From the NCBI GenBank assembly GCA_021399435.1, contig JAJTUP010000030.1, forward strand, positions 744,001-808,000: DNA of 64,000 nt, in the 5' to 3' direction. The stretch comes from Diaporthe sp. PMI_573. Lineage: Eukaryota; Ascomycota; Sordariomycetes; Diaporthales; Diaporthaceae. Position numbers and translations under genes: made by a program. The notes beneath the pieces were generated by a model that worked only from the letters and a program-made list of their open reading frames with translations, was not told the origin of the DNA and ran no database searches. Shown in pieces: positions 33,134 through 46,054 of the stretch (positions within the stretch are counted from its first letter, which is position 1; every line of letters starts with the position of its first letter).

Positions 33134-36100
33134 ATGAGGGACCCAACTTCCATAGAGCCTATGGCCGTGGTCGGCTCATCATTCCGACTTCCAGGGGGCG
33201 CCAATGATATCGAAGAGCTTTGGAAGCTGTTAGAAAGCGGCGAATCATCATGGCAGTCGGTGCCAGTAGATCGCTATAATGAAGAAGTGAGTCCACAATG
33301 CTTGTACAGACGGAGTGGTGATGGCATCAACATGTCCTCTCGCTTACACATGGGGCCCTACTTACACGAATCTCAGGCATTCTACCATCCCGATCCCGGC
33401 GACCCCAACGGAACAAATAGTCATCCGGGCAGTCACTTCATCTCAAGGGACATCCGAGACTTCGACCATGGGTTCTTTCGATTCTCAAAAGGGCAAGCAG
33501 CCGCAACAGACCCTCAGCAGCGGCTCGTGATGGAGCTGACCTACGAGGCCCTTGAGAGTGGTGGCATTACATGCGAAAGCTTAGCGGCCACAGCCACATC
33601 TGTTTACACGGCTTGCTTCACCGCAGATTACGAGCGACAACTCGACAAGGACCCGCTCGATGTGCCAACTTACTACGCTACCGGGACAGGAAGAGCATTG
33701 TTGTCGAACCAGCTTTCGCACATGCTAGACCTCCGCGGACCATCGCTGACGCTCGATACAGCTTGCTCAGGTGGCCTTGTAGGTTTACATCAGGCGTGCC
33801 AAGATCTTCGCTCGGGTGAGTCCAACACAGCCATTGTAGCAGCAGTCAATCTAATTCTACGGCCGGACCAAGCCATCGGTCTGAGCAACCTTCGGATGGT
33901 CAGTAGTACCGGACGGAGTTACCCATTCGATGACCGTGGTGTAGGGTACGGCCGTGGGGAAGGCGCCGTCGTTCTGGTGCTGAAACGCCTGGAAGATGCG
34001 GTCCGCGACCGCGACCATGTACGTGCTGTCGTTCGCGCCTCCGCCGTAGGCCAGGACAGCCTGACACCACAGAACATCACATATCCCAATGGCCGGGCCC
34101 AAGCAGACTTGATCCGGTCTACATATGCCCGTTGCGGCTTGCGGCCAGAAGATACTTCCTATGTCGAAGCCCATGGCACCGGCACCGTAGCCGGTGATAC
34201 GGAGGAGCTGAGCGGTATCGCAGAGGCCTTTGCGGACACTTTTCACACGGGTCGATCCAGGTCGCTATACGTTGGTTCCATGAATGGCGCCATTGGCCAC
34301 ACCGAGTGTGTCTCCGTGCTGGCGAGCCTGCTCAAAGCAACAGCCATGTTTGACCACGATGTGATCCCGCCTGTCGCCGGCTTCGCCAACCCGAAATCTG
34401 GCTTGCCTCTCGATAACATTTCCATACCGACAAAACCCATCCCATGGCCTCACACACCTGGACTCTCCCCACGCGTATCTATCAATAGCTTTGGGTTCGG
34501 CGGTGCCAACGCGCATGTCATTCTGGAGCGCTATGCCCATGACTCGACTCCATCTGCGAAAGAAGTTGTGGCCTGCCCTCGCCTTTTTACCCTGTCCGCC
34601 AACAGCAAAAAGTCGCTTAGAGCGATGATTCAGGCCCATGCCAACTGGGTGTCTCAATGGCAGGAAGACAACATACCACTGGCTGACCTTTCCTACACAC
34701 TCGTACACCGCAGAACCGCCTTGCCGTACCGGTTTAGTGCAGTAGCACATGATCGCGCCTCGCTGCTTGACCGATTACACGAAGGTTTAGGAGGTTCTGC
34801 AACCAAGACCCCCCCGAAAGATACTGACGTCTTCTTTGTTTTCACTGGTCAAAGCGCACGATGGGCGGGTATGGGGCGTGAGCTACTTCTGGAAACAATA
34901 ACACCATCTTCCATCTTCCGGAGTTCGATTCGGAGGTCTCGGGACACCCTTTGATCCCTCAGTGCCACGTGGGATCTCGAAATCGAGCTCCTCCGCTCAT
35001 CGCTTGACTCCCGCTTGGACGAGGCCGAGGTCGCCCAACCGGCAACAACAGCCATCCAAATCGCGCTGGTCGCCCTGCTCCGCGCGCAAGGAGTCAGGCC
35101 GCGGGCTGTAATAGGCCACTCGAGCGGGGAGATAGCCGCCGCATATACAGCAGGCTATCTCTCACAAGAAACAGCCATCAGTGTCGCCTACCACCGTGGC
35201 TTTATGGCGTCGGCCGTAAAGGCCAAGGGCCTGAGCCGCGGCGCTATGTTGCCTGTTGGTCTGGGCGCACGAGAAGTCAAGGCACGGTTCCTGGACAGCC
35301 TTACCAGTGGCCACGCTGTGGTAGCCTGTGTCAACAGCCCTCGGAGTGTGACGGTCTCGGGTGATGCAACAGCTGTAGAAGAGGTGGCCGAGAATATTGC
35401 GGCGGCGAATGACGGCATTTTCCACCGGAAGCTGCTCGTTGACACGGCTTATCATTCCCACCATATGCGCACCGTTGCTGATGAGTACAGAGATCGCATA
35501 TCGGAGGCGGCCGAGGGCATGGTGTTGGAAGATGAGGCGGGTGAGGTTGCCTTTGTCTCATCTGTTACAGGGGAGCCCAAGAAGTCCAACTTCAACGCAG
35601 ATTATTGGGTGTCCAATCTGATCTCTCCGGTAAATTTCGCGGACGCCTTACACACACTCGGCAAGAAACACCGGAGAGCCGGAGCAAAGTCTCTTTTCGT
35701 CGAGATTGGCCCTCATCCATCACTCTCAGGGCCTACTCGGCAGTCAAACATTTTTCAACGGAAGCAAGGAGACATGCCTCAGATCTTGATGGAGTACCTG
35801 GCCCCGCTGCAACGCAAGATGGGCGCGATCAGCAGCGCGCTCGCACTGGCTGGCAAACTCTTTGAGTATGGTGTCCCAATCACTTGGGATGCAGTGTCGA
35901 CACTGACACTGGGCATGGACACAGCCTCAGTGCGACATTGATCTTCCAGCTTATGAATGGGACCACTCTGTCAAGCACTGGCACGAGTCAAGAGTGGCTC
36001 GAGTATATCTCCATCGCAAGGAGCCTTATCATGACCTATTAGGAGTGCCTATCCCGGAAGCAACGGACCTTGAGCCTCGCTGGCGGCATTTCATCAGCCT

Positions 36101-36383
36101 AGCCACTTTGCCCTGGCTAGCAGACCACATTGTGGACGGGCTTATTGTTTTCCCAGGTTCGGGGTACCTCTGCATGGCAATTGAGAGTGTGATGCGGCTA
36201 GACCGTCTGAGGAAACCGCAACGTTCGTTGGAAACGTTAGCCCTCCGGGATGTTCCGTTCAGGCGAGCACTGGTCGTGCCTGAAACGCACAGGGTCGAAT
36301 TGCAGCTCAGTTTGAGGCCGCAGTCAGGCTCAGAATTCTCCCTCTATTTTGTCGTCGCAGCAATATCGGACGATGGCAAGTGA
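33134..36383 (+). pseudogene. Reducing-type polyketide synthase, KS-AT-DH remnant, broken
   Basis: The ATG at 33134 starts directly before the ketosynthase (MAVVGSSFRLPGGAND). A 90-nt phase-0 intron (33287-33376) restores RYNEEAFYHP. KS residues are present: cysteine in DTACSGGLV, histidines in EAHGTGTVAGD and GHTE. The acyltransferase has FVFTGQSARWAGMG and GHSSGEIAAAY, with an in-frame TGA at 34952-34954 between them (SRDTL*SLSATWDLE); the frame then continues to about 35930. There a frameshift changes to DIDLPAYEWDHSVKHW and the dehydratase N-terminal hotdog (LPWLADHIVDGLIVFPGSGY, with the catalytic histidine). A second TGA at 36381-36383 replaces the tryptophan of the usual GKWYEHADG. Downstream only rubble remains; no methyltransferase, reductase or carrier domain can be read. 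A working protein would exceed 2,000 residues. Confidence 0.9.
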
Positions 36384-38311
36384 TATGAACACGCCGACGG
36401 TATTGTAGAAGGCCTGTGGGCTGAGGATATGGACGGACCTGGCGGAGGGTTAGGCACCAGGCCCAGGACAACGGCCTTGTTGGATTTGGGAAATTGAATA
36501 CAACGCATCAAGCGCCTATCGCAAGGCTGTGTTCCTAGCACCACTCCGGTGCGTCCGACCGAACGGTATATCAGGCTATTGGCGCTGGGCCTACTTCTCC
36601 CCTTACAGACGCGGAATTGTTATACTTCAATGGCTATTGTATCTCTGTATTTCTTCATTCATGAGTATGCGAACACTATTATCGGAGGATGACTGACGAT
36701 CAAAAGCGGTGCTGCTTTCTCCGATGGCCATGCGAGTTGTCGTTGCCCTGCGTGACGGCGTGTTTGTTGGGCGCTGCTAGAATCTTGAACGTGGTACACC
36801 AATCCTTAAATGGAGCATTTCGCCAGGTGCAGTGCCGCAGGGGCAAACGGCGCGAGTAGGCCTACTCTCCTTAGAAAGCGCAATGAATCAAACGAATGCC
36901 GAAACCTGTTCAGGCAAAACTTTCTGCTGCAGAGCTGTTTGGTCCCCCTTGTGGACCACCTCGAATCCTATTCATGTGAGGTTCGAGGAGCGAAGGATAC
37001 CACCTCCACAAGCCTAGCTAGGGTATTCCTCGTTGGCAACCATTCGTCAGGTTGGGGTGGCGGCTTCAGCATCCTCCCGCTGCGTTGCCATGAAGTTGAG
37101 CTATTCCACGATCGCTACAACATTTTGTTGCCGACTTCCTCTCGTAGCAAAAAGTGGTCCTACAATGTAGCACCCTTGATCATTCTGCATCTATTGTGTT
37201 GTCATCATTTCCCTTCAAATCTCTGGATTCCCACCCTCTGATCGCCACCAAGCCGTTTCGCTCCGGAACACAGGATTTTCTCGTGTTTGTCCACCTGGCG
37301 AAAATCCAGTGGATCGGGGTCTAATCATGAGATGTTGGTCGTTAGCTCTCTCGGAGCCGCAGAATTATGCAGCTCACAAAGGCCATCACCAACAACACCA
37401 CCCACCTTAAAGTCTGGACCAATCGCTCTGCTTAGTCCTTGTCGCAAAAGTCTGTTCCCAGTCTTGGAAACTCGTCAATGCTACATACCAGGCTGGCGGG
37501 GTGTTAAGACTTTTATAAAACCGTTACTGGCACAGAAGAAATATGCTGCAGCTTTGCTATACTACCTAAGAAATGTGTTTTATGCGGCAGATGTTGCTAC
37601 TAATATCAAACCGCACTTGGGGCGGCATATATGGGCAGATTTACTATAAAGACTATTACTTTGTGATTATATCTAACGGTATCCCTAGGCCATCCTTTTC
37701 GCGTTTATATATCTTGTAAGCAACAAAGCCGAAAAATACCGGCAGGATGGCCGTGCATATAGATTACTTCTTGGCTATTGATAGCTAACTTGAAATCCCG
37801 GCCAAAGTAAAGAAAGGTTACTAGGGAATATACTGTAGCTACAGAAGTATAAAAACAAAGTATTGCTATACTAGTTAGAGGAATCTAAGAGTATGATAAA
37901 ATTAAAAGTATCTCTATATAGAGACAGGCCCTATCTAAGTCTAACGAGAAGCTAAGGCAGAAAATAAAAAAGTCCTTAGAATTAAAAAAACTACTAAAGA
38001 CGAGTAATTATTAGATAGTTTTAAATACTTAGTTATATAGCGTAAATAAACCCTAATAAGGTAATTTAGTTAAAAACCAGGATTGTCTCTACCTGCTTAA
38101 CGATTTAAATTTAGTAATAAAGTCTATTATAGTTAATATTATAAAATAAATAGATATAACAGTTAGCAAAATTATATAATTATAGTACTACAAGCTTTTA
38201 AATAAGCAGCAAACCTAGTAAGTCTTTTTACTTTTTAGGTCTTATACCTATATCTGGAATTATATCTTAATTTAAGCCTAATTATCTATATTTATCTTTA
38301 GTATTATTTTT
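36384..38311. other. Decayed PKS downstream region passing into AT-rich sequence
   Basis: Immediately after the last readable dehydratase segment the sequence loses any coherent frame, though short coding-like pieces persist to about 37300. From about 37640 the composition becomes strongly AT-rich with many TA dinucleotides, as in the transposon blocks. No gene is supported. Confidence 0.5.
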
Positions 38312-38850
38312 CTAAAGGTTAGTGCCTTCAGCAGTGTGTGTGTGGCAGGGTCGCAGCAGGGTGCCTAGAGGCGAGTTGGGACAATTGAGAGTGGTTCAGA
38401 CAACTTTGCATTAAATTTAAGTAGGCTTCTGTCAGCCCTCCTCATAGTCCCTCCGACATCATCTTACTCGTAGGCACGCATGGGTTGGCTCTAGTGCACA
38501 AATAGGGAGGCCGGAAAATTCGGCCCTCAGACCTACTATCTTTAGCTTTAAATAACCAGCCAACCCTAACCCTAACAGTAACTAAACTAAATATAGATAA
38601 ACTTTAGAAATTAGACTATCTAATAAGCTAGATTATATACTTTTTGGGTAAGAAATAAGGATAATGCAGAGATACAAAGTTAGGGTCTTACAATAGCCCA
38701 AAAAATCAACTCACAGCCACCAAGCTTATCTACCGGCACGCATGCCACATAGGCACTTAGCCGAAAAAGTGCCAAGTCTAGGGTAACTCCCTACGTAAAG
38801 TCTAGAGTAACCCCTTACATACAGCGCCCACACAAGCATTTCCGTTTAAC
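38312..38850 (+). repeat. Dispersed ~539-bp repeat, copy A
   Basis: Same sequence and length as 53996-54534, with many C/T and G/A differences. It starts with a small hairpin (CTRAAGG-TTAGTG-CCTTCAG) and ends CCGTTTAAC, and it contains tandem CCCTAA units and a GGCCGGAAAATTCGGCC palindrome-like segment. No coding capacity. Confidence 0.9.
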
Positions 38851-39100
38851 AAATAATACTTAAAGTAGGCTTGGTATTAGGTAAGAAATCCTTAAAGGAT
38901 TTCCTTCTCTCCTTTATAGAGGCCAGGCTTGTCTATCTTATAAGCCCTAATCTACTAAACTATATAAAGAAAATTAACTTTTTATTAAAAAGCTATAATC
39001 TAGGCTACTATATTTTAGGTATTATTATTATTAATACTAAAAAAGACTAGAATCTAAAGTATTATTATATTTTAATATTATATAGTTAGTAACTATATAT
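38851..39100. other. AT-rich spacer between repeat copies A and B
   Basis: A 250-bp AT-rich sequence separating the two inverted copies. No features beyond short palindromes such as AAATCCTTAAAGGATTT. Confidence 0.5.
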
Positions 39101-39621
39101 ATTAAATAGAAACACTTATATGGGCGCTGTATGTAAGGAGTTACCCTAGACTTAGCACTAGATTTTGTCTAAGTGCCTATAGGGCGTACACGCTGGCAGA
39201 TAAGTTTAGTAGCCGTAAGTCGATTTTTTGGGCTATTTTAAGACCCTAACTTCGTACCTCTGCATTCCCCTTATTTCTTACCCAAAAAGCATGTAACCTA
39301 GTTCATTAGATAGCCTAATTTCTAAGGTTTATCTATACTTAGTTTGGTTACTGTTAGGGTTAGGGTTGGCTGGTTATTTAAAGCTAAAGATAGTAGGTCC
39401 GAGAGCCGAATTTTCCGGCCTCCCTATCTGCGCACCAGAGCCAACCCACGCATGCCCAAGGGTGAGACAATGTCAGAGGGACTATGAAGAGGGCTGACAG
39501 AAGCCCACTCAAATTCAATGCAAAGTTGTCCGAACCACTCTTAATTGTTCCAACTTGTCTCCAGGCACTCTACTGCAACCCTGCCGTATACACACACACT
39601 GCTGAAGGCACTAACCTTCAG
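39101..39621 (-). repeat. Dispersed ~539-bp repeat, copy B (inverted)
   Basis: Reverse complement of copies A and D. It opens with the degraded form of GTTAAACGGAAAC and closes with the hairpin CTGAAGG..CCTTCAG at 39602-39621. With copy A it forms a large inverted repeat (38312-39621). Confidence 0.9.
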
Positions 39622-39654
39622 AATTATAAAAGAATATTATTTTTTTTAGTAGCT

Positions 39655-39764
39655 GTTAAACGGAAACGCTCATTTAGGTGTGGGCGCTGCACGTAGGGAG
39701 TTACCCTAGACTTCACGAAAGGAGTTACCCTAGACCTTTTGCTAGTGGCGTGCACGCTGGCAGA
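39655..39764 (-). repeat. Dispersed ~539-bp repeat, copy C, first part
   Basis: Starts GTTAAACGGAAACGCTC and matches the ends of B and D. It is cut at CTGGCAGA (39757-39764), where a small hAT-like element is inserted; it resumes at 46571. Confidence 0.88.
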
Positions 39765-40152
39765 CAGAGTTGTGACAACTCAACTATACATCTACTATAC
39801 ACTTTTTTAAATATTCTTTATTTCTTTAAATAATTAATTTAAAGATATAGTAATATAATAAACTAATATTAAAATCTTTTTTTAGATTTAATTAGTATTT
39901 TTTCCAAGGGTTAGGGTAATAGGGGGGGCTTATTACAGGGGGGTAAAAATCAAAGAAAATTGGACCTTAACTATACAAAAACTCACTAACTTTAATCCCT
40001 GTATATAGCATTACATAATACCCCTAACCCTATGAAAAATATATCATTATAAAGTTTAGAAGCAAAACTATCATGTAATATAGGTTTCTTTATATAACTA
40101 TATTTATTTATAAAGATATTAGTGATTAAAAACGTATATAGTTGTATAGTTA

Positions 40153-40635
40153 TGTTATAAACAGCCTCCTTCAGACCCCCAGACCCCTTCAGCCTCCTTC
40201 AGCCCCTTCAAAGCCCGTCCAGCCTCCCTCAGCCCCTATCCGCCTCCTTCAGAAAGAATAGGCTATCTATGCAAGCCTCTAGATATAAGTGGAGAAACCA
40301 GCTAGCCTAGCTTGGCAGAATCTTCTTATCAAAGTTATTCCTTCCACCCTTTCCCATTTCTCTTTCTAGCCCCTGTTTTTCTCGAGTCATTATTCTCTCC
40401 GTCGGAGGAATATACCTCTCCGAAGGTCCGAACCTTCTATATATATATACCTAGCCTTTTCCTCACAGATAGATAGTTAGTTCTTCAGTCAGATCAACTT
40501 TTTCCCTCCTATACCTAGCTTACCTCCTCCTTCCTTAAATTTGTTCTCTATAAGGTATTGAAGAATATCTTGACTATAGCCTTACTATGTCCCTCTACCC
40601 TTAGCCCTCTGCCTTTAATCTAGGTATTTTTAATA
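40153..40635 (+). repeat. 5' LTR of Gypsy copy 1
   Basis: 483 bp, begins TGTTATAAACAGCC; the terminal TAACA has become TAATA. It is rich in CAGCCTCCTTCAG-type short repeats near its start. Confidence 0.93.
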
Positions 40636-41149
40636 GCTTGATCTAACTACCCTATCTTCCTACCTCTTTTTATCCCCTCTTGGTTCCCACGATGACTTCA
40701 GACTAGCAGACCCTTTTTAATTTCCTCCCCTCTATCCCTAGGGATTTTGTGGGAATTAATCCACTACTACCTTCTAGAATCTCTAGCCCTTAGATTACCC
40801 TTGTCCTCTCTACCTTCTTTTAAGGAGGCTAGTCTACCTCCCAGACCTCTATTTAGGGCCCTATCTTTCCTGAAGATATAGATAGTCTGGGTAGGGTAGT
40901 TCTCTTCGTGTTCTATACTCTAGGACAAAGAATTACCTAGAAGGAAATCTTTCCTTTAGCTTTTGCCTCCTTCTCGTCCTAGCTACCCTCTTAGCCCTTA
41001 GTTCCTCACCTCTCGCCTCCTAACCCCTATTTAGGGGGTAAGGAAAAATTTAGATTTTTTGCTATCTAACTATAACTAGTTTTTTCTTTAGACCTATTTT
41101 GCTTCTTGGTAGATTTGGCTAAAATAGCCTATTTAGCCTCCTTCCTCTG

Positions 41150-42382
41150 AGATTCAGCCCTTTCTTAGTTCTCCCCCCACCTCGACCTTTCTACTGGCCT
41201 CTCCGATTTTATTACCTATTTGGAATTCTTCTCAGCCCTTTAAGCTGCCTTTAATGACCTAGATGCCCTTAATATTGTTGAAAGAGACCTATGGGCTCTA
41301 AAACAGGAAACCTCCTGCTCAGCCTATTATTTAAAATTCATCCCCCTCGTCTCTATTCTTGGCTGGACCTCTAATACGGTAAAAATCACTTACTTCCATA
41401 GAGGTCTAAAAGAGAACCTTAAGGACCTCCTGGTTGGCCGAGACATGCCTCTGGATTTTTCTTCTTACGTAAATAAGTATATTTCTCTAGATAACGACCT
41501 CTTTGCCTACTAGAAGGAAAAGAAAAGAATTCAGCCCCCGGTTTTAGCTCCCAACCCGCCTACTATTCACCCTACTACCCCTGTTTTACCCCCTGGCCCT
41601 ATGGAACTCGACTCTACCTAGAGGAAGGCCTACCATAGGGCTAATAATCTCTATACCTACTATGGCCAGCCTGGCCACTTTGTTCGGGACTGCCCTTACC
41701 CTGGGAGAAAGAAATTCTCAAATATTTCTCATGCTTCTACCTCGGCCCTCCCAGCTTCTCTACCTCTAAATTCGACCCCTACTACTACCCCTACTTCTTT
41801 GACGGCTCTTATTCCCTATAAAATAGAAAAAGAGAGCAGGTAGATAGCCCACAGCCTATTTTACCCACTCCTATCAGCTATCGGAATTATTTTTCAGCCC
41901 TTGAATCAGATCCGACCCAGCCACAGCCCATTCCACAGCCCGATTTACACCCAACCTTCTCAACCTCCTATAAGCCACCATCAGTGGAGGATTCAATCGA
42001 TACCGATACCAAAAAATCCTCCGAAAATTCCTCTATATACAACCTAGAGGACGACCTTAACCCTGATGGATTAATAGAGGAACCAGAAGGACCGTTTCCC
42101 AACCCCCTGGGGGCCCAGACACCCCCTGTAAGGCCCCTGAAGCCTGAGCCCTATAGGCCTACACAGGCCATTTTCAACCCCCTGTTCCCCAAACCCCCCC
42201 CTAGGCCTGAAGCCCCTGTAACTTCAGCCATTACAGGGGGCCCCAGCAGCCCTAGCAACCCCGCAGGGGCCCCCTCTCAGAATTCAACCCACAGCACACC
42301 CGTTTTTCAGCCATTTTCAACCCCGTTTTCTACACCCAGCATACCCGGTTTTCAGCCTATTTCAGCCCCTACCCCAACCTAA
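41150..42382 (+). pseudogene. Gypsy copy 1 gag region with zinc knuckle and proline-rich linker
   Basis: Readable pieces include LVSILGWTSN, LLVGRDMPLDFSSYV and a CCHC-type zinc knuckle near 41650-41694 (YGQPGHFVRDC). In this knuckle two cysteines are now tyrosines (TGT to TAT), and glutamine codons have become TAG. A proline-rich acidic open frame at 41984-42382 follows, the hinge between gag and protease. It would have bound genomic RNA in the virus-like particle. Confidence 0.85.
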
Positions 42383-42399
42383 TTTATTTACTCTTTAAA

Positions 42400-45300
42400 C
42401 CTTAGAAATAAGGCCCCCCTCGTCCTTCCTACTACCTTTTCTAGAACTTCTAGATTTATTATAGTTAATTTAGGAGCTACCTCTTGTTTTATCAACTTCA
42501 ACTTCGCCCTTTCTCAGAATTTCCCCCTTCAAAAGAAAACTCACCCTGAAGCCCTCTTAGTAGTAGATGGAAGGAAGTCTTCTACTAGAGATATTCTTTA
42601 TAAAGTCGATATTCGTCTCCAGATCAACCAGTACCTTGAAACTTTGATTTTTCAAGTTATGAAGATCTTAGGCTATTTAGCTATTTTAGGGCGTTCGTGG
42701 CTCTCTCACCATAACCCTACTATAGACTAGAAAAATAGCTCTATTTCTTTTACCTTAGACATCTACCAGCTCTCCTGTTTACCCTCTTGCCCCTCGACTT
42801 TGCCCTTGGAATCTTCGACTATTATTTTGACCTTAGAACCCCAGACCTTAGCTTTTTCCTTAAACAACCCTATTGTGGCCCAGATTTCCAGTGCAGCCCT
42901 TTTTCGATTTGCCAAAAGAGATAGGTCCTAGATCTATAGAGTATTTATTCAAGAGATCCAGGACTACCTCTCTTTAAAAGAGAAATCTCCTGAGGAAGAA
43001 GAAGAATTCCTTTGATCTATGATACCCTCTTAGTTTCATGACCTCCTACCCCTATTTCGAAAAAAGGATGCTGAAAGACTCCCTCCTTACCAGGGCCCCC
43101 TTGACTACCTTATTAATCTCAAGGAGGGTAAATCAGCTCCCTTTAGCCCTCTTTACCCTATGTCAGACCTTGAATTACAGGCCCTTTGGGCCTATTTGGA
43201 CGATAACCTTCGAAAAGGCTATATTAAGCCTTCCTCTTCTTCAGCAGCCTCCCTAGTCCTATTTGTTAGAAAACTAGGAGGAGGCCTTCGATTTTACATC
43301 GACTACAGGGCCCTAAATGCTATTACTAAGTGTAATAAAACCCCCCTTCCCCTTATTAACGATTCCCTTTGACGGCTCTTGAAAGCTAAAATCTTTTCTT
43401 AATTAGACCTCTGGTAGGGGTTTAATTAAATTCGAATTCGATAGGGCCACGAGCCCCTTACAGCCTTCCAAACCCGTTATAGCCTTTTTAAATATATAGT
43501 AATGCCCTTTAGGCTTACTAATGCTCTAGCTGTTTTTCAGTCTTTTATCAACTATGTCCTTTGAGAATTTCTCGACATCTTTTGTGTTATCTATATAGAT
43601 GATATCCTTATTTTCTTAGATTTAAAGGAAGAACATGCCTGGTACCTCTGGGCTATCCTTGAAAAATTAGCCGAAGTAGGCTTATTTGTTAAAGGAGAAA
43701 AATGCGATTTTTTTACTACCTTGACTTCTTTTCTTGGCTTTATTGTCTCTCTAGAGGGCCTATCTATGGATTTGACTAAAGTGGCTACTATTCGAGACTG
43801 GGAGCCCCCTTCCTTAGTCAAAGAACTTCAGTCCTTCCTTGGATTTGCCAACTTTTATTAGAGATTTATTAAACGCTATTCTCTTGTCTGCCGACCCCTA
43901 TTTCTTTTACTTTGAAAAAACCAGCCCTTTATGTGGAATTCAGCCCAACAGCAAGCCTTCGAGAGTTTAAAAACTCTATTTACTTCAGAGCCTATCCTTT
44001 GATACTTCGACCCTACTCTTGATTCGATTCTTGAGACCGACTCTTTAGACGATGTTATTTCAGCTATCTTTTCCTAATGGGTACTCTATAATGGGAAACG
44101 TTTCCTATACCCTATTGCTTATAGATCTTGAAAGCTTTCTAAAGCTAAAAGAAACTATGGGATAGGAGATAAGGAGATGTTAGCTATTATAGACACCCTA
44201 GCTAAATATCGTCTATATACAGAGTCTCTCGCTAGCCCTCTTTTAGTTCTTACAGATCATTTAAATCTATCTACCTTTACTTCGAAAAAAGTCTTAAACA
44301 GACGACAAGCCTGGTAGGCTAACGAGCTTTCCGGCATGAATTTCGTCATTACCTTCTACCCTGGAGAATTTAATACTTAAGCCAACGCCCTTACTCGAAG
44401 ACCCCAGGACCAGAAGGGGGGTATAGTAGCTATAGCCTCTGAAAAAACTATTATACTGTCTGAAAAGATATTACACCCAAGGGCTATAGCTACCATAGCT
44501 ACCTCACTTTCAGAATTCGAATCTATTTTTAATCTTTTGACTATTCGCTTAGCCCTTCCCTCAGACCCTTTTTTTAAAGAAATTCAACTTCTCCTCAAGG
44601 ACCCCCTAAACTCAGCCCCTCGACACCTAGCTATCAACCTAGCTACTTATTTTATTCAAGACAGCCTCCTACTTATTCGAAATCTGGTTTATATACTAGA
44701 AGGTGATATAAGGAGGCAAGTTATTTCTTCTCGACATTCTTACCCAGCTATAGGCCACCCTAGCGTTACTTCTACTTTTGAATTAGTCACTCGAGACTTC
44801 TAGTAGCCCTCTATTCAAAAGACTATTCAGCAATATATTCGAAACTACTCTATATGTTCTAGAATTAAGCCTTCTCAGCTACCCCCCTTCGGCTTTTTGA
44901 AACCTTTGGAAATTCCCTAGAAACACTAGACCTTAGTCTCTATGGATTTAATTACCAGCCTTCCCCCTTCAAACTCCTTCGACGCTATTATTATTTTTAT
45001 CAACCGACTCTCAAAAATGAGCCATTTTATACCCTGTAACACTACTCTGGATTCTAAAGGCTGGGCCTTACTATTTAGAGATAATATCTTTCGTCTTCAT
45101 GGTCTTCCTTCCGAATTTATCTCTAATTAAGGTTCTATTTTTATTTCTAAATTTTCTAAAGCCCTGTATAGGTTACTCGGAATTAAGTAGAATTTTTCTA
45201 CTACAAACCACCTATAGTCTAACGGCTAAACAGAAGCTATTAATACCTTATTAGAACAATACCTTCAAGGGTACATATCCTATTAACAAGACGACTAGGT

Positions 45301-45975
45301 AGACTGGCTCTCTATGGCTGAATTTACTTATAATAATTCTATTTCTTTAACAACCAAGATTTCGCCTTTTTTTACTAACTACGGCTTTTACCCTCGTTTT
45401 GACTCCCTACTTCTAGCCCTAGATTCAACCCTAGAAGAAGTAAAAGAATTTACTTCTTTATTTTCAGACCTTAAGAATTTTATCCATTTAGAAATCCGCC
45501 TGGCTCAGGAAGCCTATTCTAAGCAGGTAAATAAAAGTCGACGATCTACTCCGAATTTTGCTCTAGGCTCTCGAGTATAGCTACTTTACCACCATATTCG
45601 CACTACTAGGCCTTCTCAAAAGCTTGATTTTAAACACTTAGGGCCCTTCGAGATATCTCAGAAAATCTCTCCCTATGCCTATAAACTCAAGCTTCCCCCT
45701 AGTATGAAAATACACCCAGTTTTTCACATTTCTCTACTTGAACCCCTAGCTAAAGATCCTCTCCCTAACCAAGTTATTTCTCCACCCCCCCTTATCAAGG
45801 TTGAAGGGGAAGAGGAATTCTGGGTAAAGGAAATTCTTGATTCTAGGATTAGAGGAAAGAAACGCTAGTTCTTAGTCAGCTGGGTAGGCTATGATACACC
45901 TACCTGGGAACCTTTGGAAAATATCTCCGAGACCGAGGCCTATTCGAAGTACCTGGCCCGGTACCCTTACTAGCC
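42400..45975 (+). pseudogene. Gypsy copy 1 pol region (protease, RT, RNase H, integrase, chromodomain)
   Basis: The protease site reads VNLGATSCFI, with the catalytic aspartate changed to asparagine. The reverse transcriptase keeps YRALNAIT and the YIDDILIF catalytic box (near 43597). RNase H follows to about 44350. The integrase shows GHPSVTS, MDLITSLPPSN and an altered second catalytic aspartate (FISN followed by a stop at about 45128). The C-terminal chromodomain-like segment (FWVKEILDSRIRG, LVSWVGYDTPTWEPLENI) ends near 45975. Stops are scattered throughout. Confidence 0.88.
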
Positions 45976-46054
45976 CTAGATATTTATTTGTTTATTTATC
46001 CTTGTTTTTGTTTTAAATTAGCTCGTGGAACTTGCTTTGGAAAGGAGGGCCTAC

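Noticed and set aside
34265..34750. 161-codon minus-strand open frame
   Set aside because: Antisense shadow of the ketosynthase coding sequence.
37287..37649. 120-codon plus-strand open frame after the PKS
   Set aside because: Does not resemble any PKS domain or other family; sits in decaying sequence passing into AT-rich DNA.
39350..39372. TTAGGG repeats suggesting a telomere or interstitial telomere
   Set aside because: Only two units, always at the same place inside the dispersed 539-bp repeat, so they belong to that element rather than marking a chromosome end.
40153..40635. LTR read as a gene promoter or coding region
   Set aside because: Exact 483-bp partner at 46055-46537 and matching internal order show it is an LTR.
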